64,000 bases of DNA, taken from Geothrix sp. 21YS21S-4 (GTDB lineage: Bacteria > Acidobacteriota > Holophagae > Holophagales > Holophagaceae). The stretch lies in NCBI RefSeq assembly GCF_030845995.1, contig NZ_CP132719.1, positions 1-64,000 on the forward strand. Direction: 5' to 3'. Position numbers and translations under genes: made by a program. The notes below the pieces were generated by a model. That model was not told the DNA's origin. It worked only from the letters and a program-made list of their open reading frames with translations, and did no database searches. Of this stretch, positions 47,394-56,036 are shown piece after piece (position 1 is the first letter of the stretch; each line of letters starts with the position of its first letter).

Positions 47394-49139
47394 ATGACCC
47401 ACTCCGAAGCCAAGTCCGGCTGGCAGGGCGCGCAACCCCTGCGGCTGTTCGCGACCCTGCTCGTCGGCCTCTTGCTCTACACGCTGCTTCCCCGATTCGC
47501 GCCCCTGCCCGACGCGAAGTTCTTCGCCGGCAGCGCCGGTTCCAAGAGCGCTTCCAAATCCGGGGACAAGGCCAAGGCCGGGGACAAGGCGGTCAAGGCG
47601 TCCGAGAAAGCCCCCAAGGTCGATGCGAACGAATCCGCCATCATCCGGAAGCCCGCGCTCTCCGCCCGCGAACAGGCCGTGAAGGAGGCTGAAGCGGCCG
47701 CCCAGGCGAAGCTGGAGGCCGCGGCGAAAGCGAAGGTCGAGACGGAAGCCAAGGGGAAGGCGGAAGCGGAGGCCAAGGCCCGGGTTGAGATCGAGAAGGT
47801 CCGCCAGGAGGACTGGAAGCGCGGCCTGCACCTCTTTGCCATCTTCGTGGCGACCATCCTGGGCATCATCCTCCGTCCCCTGCCCATGGGCGCCGTGGCC
47901 ATCATGGGCGTGGCGCTCACGGCCATCACGGGCACGCTGCCCGTGGTCGACAGCCTCAGCGGATTCTCCGAGAAGACCCTCTGGCTGATCATCGTGGCCT
48001 TCATGTTCGCCCGGGGCTTCATCAAGACCGGCCTCGGCACCCGCATCGCCTACTTCTTCATGCGCCTGCTGGGCAAACGCACGCTGGGACTGGCCTACGG
48101 ATTGGCCGCCACGGAGTTCGTGCTGGGCCCCGTGGTGCCCAGCAACACCGCCCGCACCGCCGGGATCATGATGCCCATCGTGCGCTCCCTCGCCGGCGCC
48201 TACGGAAGCAACCCGGGCGACGGGACCGAGCGGAAGATCGGGGCGTACCTGATCATGGCCTGCTTCAACATCGACATCATCATCAGCGCGATGTTCCTCA
48301 CGGCCATGGCCGCCAACCCCATGACCCAGAAGTTCGCCGCGGATTTCGGCCTCACCATCACGTGGAACAGCTGGTTCGTGGCCGCCTTCGTGCCGGGGCT
48401 GGTGGGCCTGCTGGTCATTCCCTACGTGCTCTACAAGTTCTACAGGCCGGAGATCACACGGACCCCCGAAGCGGTGGAGATGGCGACGGCCAAGCTGAAG
48501 GAGATGGGCAGGCCCTCGGTGTCCGAGTGGCTGATGGTGGCCGTGTTCAGCTTCGTGCTGGTGCTGTGGGTGATCGGCGAAAAGACCTGGGGCATCGACG
48601 GCACCACGGCCGCCCTGCTGGGTTTGGGCCTGCTGCTGCTGACCGGCGTGCTCACCTGGAAGGACGTGCTGGAGGAGCACAACGCCTGGGACGTGCTGAT
48701 CTGGACCGGCGCCCTGATCATGATGGCGGGCTTCCTCAACAAGCTCGGAATGATCCCGTGGTTCAGCAAGGTGGTGGGCGCCTCCATGGCGGGCCACGGT
48801 TGGCTCTTCGGGTTCCTCGTGCTGGCCCTCACCTACTTCTACGCGCACTACTTCTTCGCCAGCATGACCGCCCACGCTGGCGCGATGTACGCGGCCTTCC
48901 TGGGGGTGTCCATCTCGCTCGGCGCGCCGCCCATGCTCGCGGCCCTGGTGCTCTGCTTCTTTTCCAACCTGCACGCCAGCATGACCCACTACGGGACTGG
49001 GCCGGCCGCCGCCATGTTCGGCCTGGGCTACGTGCCCATCGGCACGTGGTGGCGCCTGGGTTTCATCATCAGCCTCGTGAACATCCTCATCTGGGTGGTC
49101 GTGGGCGGCGCCTGGTGGAAGGTGCTGCACCTCTGGTAG
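47394..49139 (+). CDS. DASS-family (SLC13/CitT-type) dicarboxylate/anion transporter with a charged insertion
   Basis: 581 residues. From about residue 143 on it is a typical divalent anion:sodium symporter: LHLFAIFVATILGIILRPLPMGAVAIMG, GPVVPSNTARTAGIMMPIV (SNT motif) and ASMTAHAGAMYAAFL in the second half. It probably takes up C4-dicarboxylates, citrate or similar anions. Between the first membrane helix (about 17-33) and the next lies a stretch of about 100 residues (41-140) made mainly of Ala, Lys and Glu with coiled-coil character, absent from usual family members (about 470-490 residues). It is divergent from the TctDE-like operon. Confidence 0.9.
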   Translation: MTHSEAKSGWQGAQPLRLFATLLVGLLLYTLLPRFAPLPDAKFFAGSAGSKSASKSGDKAKAGDKAVKASEKAPKVDANESAIIRKPALSAREQAVKEAEAAAQAKLEAAAKAKVETEAKGKAEAEAKARVEIEKVRQEDWKRGLHLFAIFVATILGIILRPLPMGAVAIMGVALTAITGTLPVVDSLSGFSEKTLWLIIVAFMFARGFIKTGLGTRIAYFFMRLLGKRTLGLAYGLAATEFVLGPVVPSNTARTAGIMMPIVRSLAGAYGSNPGDGTERKIGAYLIMACFNIDIIISAMFLTAMAANPMTQKFAADFGLTITWNSWFVAAFVPGLVGLLVIPYVLYKFYRPEITRTPEAVEMATAKLKEMGRPSVSEWLMVAVFSFVLVLWVIGEKTWGIDGTTAALLGLGLLLLTGVLTWKDVLEEHNAWDVLIWTGALIMMAGFLNKLGMIPWFSKVVGASMAGHGWLFGFLVLALTYFYAHYFFASMTAHAGAMYAAFLGVSISLGAPPMLAALVLCFFSNLHASMTHYGTGPAAAMFGLGYVPIGTWWRLGFIISLVNILIWVVVGGAWWKVLHLW

Positions 49140-49152
49140 GTTCGCAGTCGTC

Positions 49153-49183
49153 GAGGAGGGCCCGCGTGGCGCGGGCTCTCCTC
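49153..49183 (+). terminator. Hairpin after the DASS transporter gene
   Basis: A 13-bp stem (49153-49165 with 49171-49183, one G-T pair) and five-base loop, starting 14 bases after the stop. No T-run follows, so termination may be weak or rho-assisted. Confidence 0.5.
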
Positions 49184-49208
49184 GGCCTTCCTCCTTCTCC
49201 GAGGGACC

Positions 49209-49790
49209 ATGGCCGAGCGCGACATCCCTCCGGAAAACCAGTCGGGACCGAAGTCTCTGGGGGACCTCTTCTGGTCTTTCAGCTGGCTGGCCGTGCAGGG
49301 ATTCGGCGGGGTGATGGCCATCGCCCAGCGGGAATTGGTCGAGCGGAAGCGGTGGCTGACGAAGGCCGACTTCCTGGAGGAATGGTCCGTGGCCCAGACC
49401 ATGCCCGGCCCCAACGTGATGAACCTGTCGCTGGTGATCGGAGGGCGGCGCTTTGGGTGGCGGGGCGCCCTCGCGGCCATGGCGGGCATGCTGGGGCTCC
49501 CGCTGCTGGTGGTACTGGGGCTGATCCTGGCGCACGGGCAGATCGGACAGCATCCCGTGGTGATGCGGGCCATGCGCGGGATGGGGGCGGTGGCCGCGGG
49601 GCTGATCCTGGCCGCGGGCCTCCGCCTCGGGGAAGGCTTGAAGGGCCATCCCCTCGGGTGGCCCGCGTGCCTGGGCCTGGCCGGCGCCGCGTTCGCGGGC
49701 GTGGCCCTGCGGCACTGGCCCTTGCCGCTGATCCTGTTCGGCCTGGGCGGGCTGGCCTGCCTGGCCACCTACCGGCGGCTGGAGCCGTGA
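49209..49790 (+). CDS. Chromate transporter, N-terminal-type half (short-chain CHR)
   Basis: 193 residues with about five membrane segments. It corresponds to one half of ChrA: LFWSFSWLAVQGFGGVMAIAQRELVERKRWL and the WSVAQTMPGPNVMNLSLVIG motif are family signatures. Short-chain CHR proteins work in pairs of opposite membrane orientation, and the partner gene overlaps it by four bases. Known members expel chromate; whether this pair does so is not shown. Confidence 0.9.
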   Translation: MAERDIPPENQSGPKSLGDLFWSFSWLAVQGFGGVMAIAQRELVERKRWLTKADFLEEWSVAQTMPGPNVMNLSLVIGGRRFGWRGALAAMAGMLGLPLLVVLGLILAHGQIGQHPVVMRAMRGMGAVAAGLILAAGLRLGEGLKGHPLGWPACLGLAGAAFAGVALRHWPLPLILFGLGGLACLATYRRLEP

Positions 49791-50374
49791 CGGCCCCCGC
49801 CGGCACCCTCGCGCTCGGCGGCTGGGATTGGCTGCACCTCTTCGGCCACTACCTCCTGCTCTCGCTCCTTTCGGTGGGCGGCGCGCTCACCACGGCCCCC
49901 GAGATGCACCGCTACCTGGTGCTCCAGCACCGCTGGCTCACCGACAGCCAGTTCAGCAGCTCCATCACGCTCGCGCAGGTGGCGCCCGGCCCGAACATCC
50001 TCTTCGTGGCGCTCCTGGGCTGGAACCTCGGCATGAACTCCGGCGGGCTTCTGCTGGCCCTGGCCGGGGCCTTCATCGCCCTGGCGGGGATTCTGCTGCC
50101 CAGCACCCTCGTCACGTACCTGGCCTCCCAATGGAGCCACCGGAACCGCCACCTCCGGGCCGTGCGCGCGTTCAAGCAGGGGATGGCTCCCGTCGCCATC
50201 GGGCTGATGCTGGCCACGGGCTGGATCCTCGCCGGCAGCCAGGGGGACACCGGGGGGAACGGACGGCTGTGGTGCCTGACGGCCGCCGCCGCGGTCCTGG
50301 TCTGGCGGACGCAGCTTCACCTCCTCTGGTTCCTGGCCGCCGGAGCGCTGCTCGGCATCCTCGGGTGGGTCTAG
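49787..50374 (+). CDS. Chromate transporter, C-terminal-type half (short-chain CHR)
   Basis: 195 residues from a GTG overlapping the upstream stop (GTGA). HYLLLSLLSVGGALTTAPEMHRYLV and SSITLAQVAPGPNILFVALLGWNLG match the second CHR half. About six hydrophobic segments are present. With the preceding gene it forms the likely heterodimeric transporter. The gene is followed by a short gap and the converging yacG. Confidence 0.9.
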   Translation: MTAPAGTLALGGWDWLHLFGHYLLLSLLSVGGALTTAPEMHRYLVLQHRWLTDSQFSSSITLAQVAPGPNILFVALLGWNLGMNSGGLLLALAGAFIALAGILLPSTLVTYLASQWSHRNRHLRAVRAFKQGMAPVAIGLMLATGWILAGSQGDTGGNGRLWCLTAAAAVLVWRTQLHLLWFLAAGALLGILGWV

Positions 50375-50417
50375 AACCACCTATCCGGAAGCCATCCAGG
50401 CCCCAGCGCGGGGCTGA

Positions 50418-50606
50418 TCAATTTTCCTCGCCCTCCCCGCTCCACCCCTCGCCGTTCTCCTCCTGGGGCTTTTCCGGGACGCGGTAGCTCTCGTCGGCCC
50501 AGGCGCCCAGGTCGCGAAGGCGGCAGCGCTCCGAGCAGAAGGGCCGGGACGTGTTTCCCTCCCAGGGTGTGGGGGTGCGGCAGACGGGACAGGGACGAAG
50601 CTTCAT
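50418..50606 (-). CDS. yacG: DNA gyrase inhibitor YacG (zinc-binding)
   Basis: 62 residues. Four zinc ligands are visible: CPVC near residue 6 and FCSERC near residue 24. The [24 protein letters not shown] block (in overlapping parts) is diagnostic. E. coli YacG binds GyrB and blocks DNA binding by gyrase. The acidic C-terminal tail is usual. It normally sits near coaE, but here it is isolated between the chromate pair and dnaK. Confidence 0.92.
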   Translation of the reverse strand: MKLRPCPVCRTPTPWEGNTSRPFCSERCRLRDLGAWADESYRVPEKPQEENGEGWSGEGEEN

Positions 50607-50677
50607 GGAATCAGCTTATTCCCATTGGCCGAGACATCAAACAAGAAGAAAATATGAATCAAAATTAGAAGATATTG

Positions 50678-50705
50678 TTGACAGATGGCCGCTGCCTCGT
50701 ATGCT
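50678..50705 (+). promoter_or_regulatory. Sigma-70-type promoter of dnaK
   Basis: A perfect -35 TTGACA at 50678-50683 and -10 TATGCT at 50700-50705 with a 16-base spacer, 52 bases before the dnaK start. The upstream DNA (50607-50677) is unusually AT-rich and could act as an UP element. No CIRCE or HAIR operator was found around it. Confidence 0.7.
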
Positions 50706-50757
50706 GAAGGGAGTGCAAAGGTGGGCATCGTCCGGCCTGCGCCTTCAGGAGGAAGAC

Positions 50758-52644
<1,887 letters not shown>

Positions 52645-52690
52645 CGTCGTCCGGGGGTTCCGCGCTACGCGCCCACCCCCGGGGCCCCGC

Positions 52691-52724
52691 GCAGAGGCCC
52701 GGTTAAGCGGGCCTCTGCTTTTTT
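52691..52724 (+). terminator. Rho-independent terminator after dnaK
   Basis: A perfect 11-bp stem (52691-52701 with 52708-52718), six-base loop and six T (52719-52724). A second, smaller hairpin (52651-52658 with 52675-52682) precedes it. Confidence 0.9.
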
Positions 52725-52761
52725 GTCTGTCGTCGAAATCTTAGTGCCTTAGACTAAAGCC

Positions 52762-53844
52762 ATGTCCCATCCCGACTACTACAAGATCCTGGGCGTGCCC
52801 CGGTCGGCCTCGGAAGAGGACATCAAGAAGGCGTACCGCAAGCTGGCGCGGAAGCACCATCCCGACCTGAACCCCGGCGACGCCAAGGCGGAGGCGGAGT
52901 TCAAGAAGCTGGCGGAGGCCAACGACGTCCTGTCCGACGCCGAGAAGCGGAAGAACTACGATACCTACGGCGATCCCGCGGGTCCCGGCGCCCAGGTGCC
53001 GCCGGGGTTCCAGCAGGACGCGGGCTTCTCCTTCGAGGATGTCTTTGGGGGTTTCGCCGGCGGCGGGTTCGGTGGCCGCCCCACGCGCCGCGGTCCCGAG
53101 CGGGGCGAGGATCTGATCCACACCGTCCGCCTGGGATTCCGCGAGGCGTTCGAGGGCACCCGCCTCAGCCTGCGGGTGAACCGCTCGGAGCCCTGCCTGA
53201 CCTGCCGGGGCACCGGCGAGTCGGGCAAGAAGCAGGAGACCTGCCGCACCTGCGGAGGGAAGGGCAAGCTGGGCGGCGGCTCGGGCTTCCTGTCCTTCGG
53301 CCGGACCTGCCCCGACTGCGGTGGCCGCGGCGTGCGGGTTCCCGCGTGTCCCGACTGCGGCGGCGCCGGCCGGCTCCCCCGCCAGGAGACCGTCGCCATC
53401 GCCATCCCGCCGGGCGTGGAAGACGGCGCCAAGCTGCGCGTGGGCGGCAAGGGCGAGGCCGGGCGCCGCGGCGGCGGGCCGGGCGACCTCTTCCTCCAGA
53501 TCAGCATGGAACCGGATGCCCGCTTCGAGCGGAAGGGGGCGAACCTCTACGTGCGCCTCCCTGTCAGCTTCTCGGAAGCGGCGCTGGGGGCGAAGGTGGA
53601 CGTGCCCACGCCCGAGGGCCAGGCCACCATCAAGGTGCCGCCGGGCACCCAGACCGGGGCCAAACTGCGGCTGAAGGGCCAGGGCATGCCCATCCCCAAG
53701 GGGAGCCAGCGGGGCGACCTCATCGCCGAAGTCGCGGTGGTGACGCCCGCGATCCAGGACGAGCGCAGCAAGGAGCTGCTCCGGGAGCTGGCGGACCTGA
53801 ACGACGAAGACGTGCGCAAGCAGCGGAGTGCGAGTCATGGCTAA
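52762..53844 (+). CDS. dnaJ: Co-chaperone DnaJ (Hsp40)
   Basis: 360 residues. It delivers clients to DnaK and stimulates its ATPase. The J domain has HPD at residues 33-35. A Gly/Phe-rich region ([11 protein letters not shown]) leads to four zinc-finger repeats: [24 protein letters not shown] and CPDCGGAG. The C-terminal domains include [21 protein letters not shown]. The upstream gap has a terminator and no clear ribosome-binding site near the ATG. hspR overlaps its end. Confidence 0.96.
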   Translation: MSHPDYYKILGVPRSASEEDIKKAYRKLARKHHPDLNPGDAKAEAEFKKLAEANDVLSDAEKRKNYDTYGDPAGPGAQVPPGFQQDAGFSFEDVFGGFAGGGFGGRPTRRGPERGEDLIHTVRLGFREAFEGTRLSLRVNRSEPCLTCRGTGESGKKQETCRTCGGKGKLGGGSGFLSFGRTCPDCGGRGVRVPACPDCGGAGRLPRQETVAIAIPPGVEDGAKLRVGGKGEAGRRGGGPGDLFLQISMEPDARFERKGANLYVRLPVSFSEAALGAKVDVPTPEGQATIKVPPGTQTGAKLRLKGQGMPIPKGSQRGDLIAEVAVVTPAIQDERSKELLRELADLNDEDVRKQRSASHG

Positions 53845-54214
53845 AGATCCGAGGATGGGCGCATACATGATCGGCGTGGTGTCGATGCGGTACGGCGTGC
53901 ACCCGCAGACCCTGCGGCTCTACGAGCGCGAAGGCCTGCTGGCGCCCAGCCGCACCGAAGGCAAGACCCGCCTCTACAGCGACGAGGACCTGGAGCGCCT
54001 GGAGTTCATCCTCAACCTGACCCGGGATCTGGGCGTCAACCTCGCGGGCGTGGAAGTGGTGCTGGGCCTGCGGGACCGCCTGGAGCGGATGCAGGAGGAC
54101 CTGGAGCGCCTCGTGGGCGCCATGGAGGCCGCGGGCCTCAAGGACGTGTCCCGGCCCCCGGCGTCCGCCACGGGCCTCGTGAAGCTGCCTCCGCGCGGCG
54201 TCCGCAAGCGCTGA
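53837..54214 (+). CDS. hspR: MerR-family heat-shock repressor HspR
   Basis: 125 residues from the ATG at 53837, overlapping the dnaJ stop by eight bases; a GTG three codons earlier is possible. The HTH is of MerR type: [20 protein letters not shown] and [19 protein letters not shown], followed by [19 protein letters not shown], the segment typical of HspR. In actinobacteria HspR represses the dnaK operon with DnaK as co-repressor by binding HAIR elements. No HAIR palindrome was found near dnaK or dnaJ here, so the operator must differ or lie elsewhere. Confidence 0.88.
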   Translation: MAKDPRMGAYMIGVVSMRYGVHPQTLRLYEREGLLAPSRTEGKTRLYSDEDLERLEFILNLTRDLGVNLAGVEVVLGLRDRLERMQEDLERLVGAMEAAGLKDVSRPPASATGLVKLPPRGVRKR

Positions 54215-54280
54215 GACCGCCCGGAGTTGCCCTGGGGTCGGGGATCGCTTGCTATGCTGGTCGCTTCTCCCGGGAGTTCT

Positions 54281-55147
54281 GTGCCCCTCCGGCATCTCGA
54301 AGAGCGATCGCTCGACAAGTACTTCGACTCCATCCGTCATCTGCCGCTTCTCACGGCCGAGGAGGAGCGCATCAACGGTCGTCTCTGGCAGAACGACCAC
54401 AACCCCGAAGGGCTGCGCGGCCTGGTGGAGGGCAACCTCCGCTTCGTGGTGAAGGAAGCCCGCAAGTTCGAGGGCATGGGCCTCGATCTGCTGGACCTGA
54501 TCAGCGAGGGGAACCTGGGCCTCATCGAAGCCGCCAAGCGCTTCGATCCCGAGCGCCAGAACAAGTTCCTGACCTACGCTTCCTGGTGGGTGCGGCAGGC
54601 CATCTTCCACGCCCTCGCCGAGCACGGGAACAAGATCCGCCTGCCGCAGAAGGTGGCGGGCCATCTCGTGCAGCTGAACCGCGTCACCCAGAAGCTGAGC
54701 CAGTCCCTGGGCCGCGCGCCCATGCTGCAGGAGATCGCGGACGCCGCGAACCTCACGGTCGAAGAGGTGGAGCGGCTGCAGCTGCTGCAGCAGACCACGT
54801 CGACGGTCTCCACCGAGCAGGGCCTGGGCGACTCCGACCTCACCGTGGGCGACAGCCTGGAGCAGGAGGTCGAGCCCTCCGCCATGCGCACCCTCGACCA
54901 GGAGGCCTTCCTGGAGCAGATCGAGGCGAGCCTCGCCTCCCTCAGCGAGAAGGAGCGCAAGATCATCACCCTGCACTTCGGCCTCGCCGGCCACGAGCCG
55001 CTCACGCTGGAGCAGATCGGCAAGCAGTTCGATCCCCCGATCTCCCGCGAGCGCGTGCGGCAGCTCGAAGAGCGCGCCTTCTCGCGGATCCGCGAGCGGC
55101 GCCGCGAAGTGCTGGGCGGCTTCCTCCGCGGCGGGGATGGGCCGTGA
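54281..55147 (+). CDS. Sigma-70-family RNA polymerase sigma factor (RpoD/RpoS-like)
   Basis: 288 residues from a GTG at 54281 with GGGAG five bases upstream; an ATG at 54254 in frame is an alternative. Region 1.2 (DKYFDSIRHLPLLTAEEE) and region 2 (NLRFVVKEARKFEGMGLDLLDLISEGNLGLIEAAKRFDP, in parts, with FLTYASWWVRQAIFHAL) bind core and the -10 element. Region 3 follows. Region 4 has TLEQIGKQF and RERVRQLEERAFSRIRE for the -35. Length and region order fit a group 2 (RpoS-like) or short primary factor. It follows hspR, suggesting a stress role. Confidence 0.92.
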   Translation: MPLRHLEERSLDKYFDSIRHLPLLTAEEERINGRLWQNDHNPEGLRGLVEGNLRFVVKEARKFEGMGLDLLDLISEGNLGLIEAAKRFDPERQNKFLTYASWWVRQAIFHALAEHGNKIRLPQKVAGHLVQLNRVTQKLSQSLGRAPMLQEIADAANLTVEEVERLQLLQQTTSTVSTEQGLGDSDLTVGDSLEQEVEPSAMRTLDQEAFLEQIEASLASLSEKERKIITLHFGLAGHEPLTLEQIGKQFDPPISRERVRQLEERAFSRIRERRREVLGGFLRGGDGP

Positions 55148-55163
55148 TCCGAGGGCTCCCGCG

Positions 55164-56036
55164 ATGAAGGGACGGCCGGACTGTCCCCAGTGCCAGGGGC
55201 AGGGCCTCCTCTTCGACCCCGATCCGCAGAAGCCGGTGCGGGTCTGCGGCTGCACTGCCGATCTGGGGCCGGACGCCGAGAGTCTGGGGCTTCCCTCTCG
55301 CTATCAGGAGGCGGACTTCACCCGTTTCTGGAAGTGGTGGAACAACGCCCAGGCCAGCCGCGTGCGGGTGCTTCTCGACCGCGTGCCGGAGCTGGAGGAT
55401 CTGCTGGCCCGCCCCGTGGAGGACGTGGGCGAGGTGGAGGGCCGCGAGGACCTCGTCAAGTTGATGCAGGCCCTGCGGCGGCGGCCCGAACACGGGATCC
55501 GCCCCGCGGGCGCCGAGGCCTTCGCCCAGTGGGCCCAGAACGGGAAGCACAAGTTCCGCCACGGATGGGAACTGTGGTGGATCCACGGCCCCGCCCAGAG
55601 TGGGCGCAGCACTCTGGCCGCCGCGGCCCTTCGGGCCTGGACCGAACGCACCGGCCGCGGCGGGCGCTTCGTCTCGGTGCGGACCCTCAGCCAGGCCATC
55701 AAGGACGCCTACTACGATGTCCGCAGCTTCCAGAACCAGGGCTTTCAGAGCGTCCGCGATCTGGTCGAGCCCCTCCAGGATCCGCCGCTCCTGGTGCTGG
55801 ACGACTGGGACCGGATGGATTCGGACATCCGCGTCGCCGCCGCCCTGGCCCAGCTCCTGGATCACCGCTACGGCGAGGAGCTGCCCACCATCCTCACGGC
55901 GGCGGGACCTCCGGAGGAACTGCTCCGGCGGGAGAATCACCCCCTCGTCCGCCTCGAGGACGGCAGCCTGATGGAGCGGCTGAAGGGCGCCGAACGCGTG
56001 GAGATGGCGCCCGCGCTCCAGCGCTGGCTGCGATGA
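55164..56036 (+). CDS. DnaC/DnaI-like AAA+ ATPase with a substituted P-loop lysine
   Basis: 290 residues from the ATG at 55164 (GAGGG upstream); an ATG at 55137 is possible. The N-terminus has Cys7, Cys10, Cys28 and Cys30 (CPQC, CGC), a plausible zinc site as in DnaC relatives. The P-loop is GPAQSGRST (142-150): Arg148 stands where Walker A has Lys. Walker B is LLVLDDWDRMD (209-219), and PTILTAAGPPEEL resembles sensor 1. It looks like a helicase loader or a derived ATPase. The substituted lysine may weaken ATP hydrolysis. Confidence 0.75.
   Translation: MKGRPDCPQCQGQGLLFDPDPQKPVRVCGCTADLGPDAESLGLPSRYQEADFTRFWKWWNNAQASRVRVLLDRVPELEDLLARPVEDVGEVEGREDLVKLMQALRRRPEHGIRPAGAEAFAQWAQNGKHKFRHGWELWWIHGPAQSGRSTLAAAALRAWTERTGRGGRFVSVRTLSQAIKDAYYDVRSFQNQGFQSVRDLVEPLQDPPLLVLDDWDRMDSDIRVAAALAQLLDHRYGEELPTILTAAGPPEELLRRENHPLVRLEDGSLMERLKGAERVEMAPALQRWLR

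Noticed and set aside
46170-49715. 1,181-codon leftward frame that includes the binding protein
   Set aside because: Only its last 331 codons are the real binding protein; the rest is antisense to the DASS and chromate transporter genes.
50607-50757. CIRCE or HAIR operator upstream of dnaK
   Set aside because: No TTAGCACTC-N9-GAGTGCTAA or CTTGAGT-N7-ACTCAAG match; only a sigma-70 promoter is seen.
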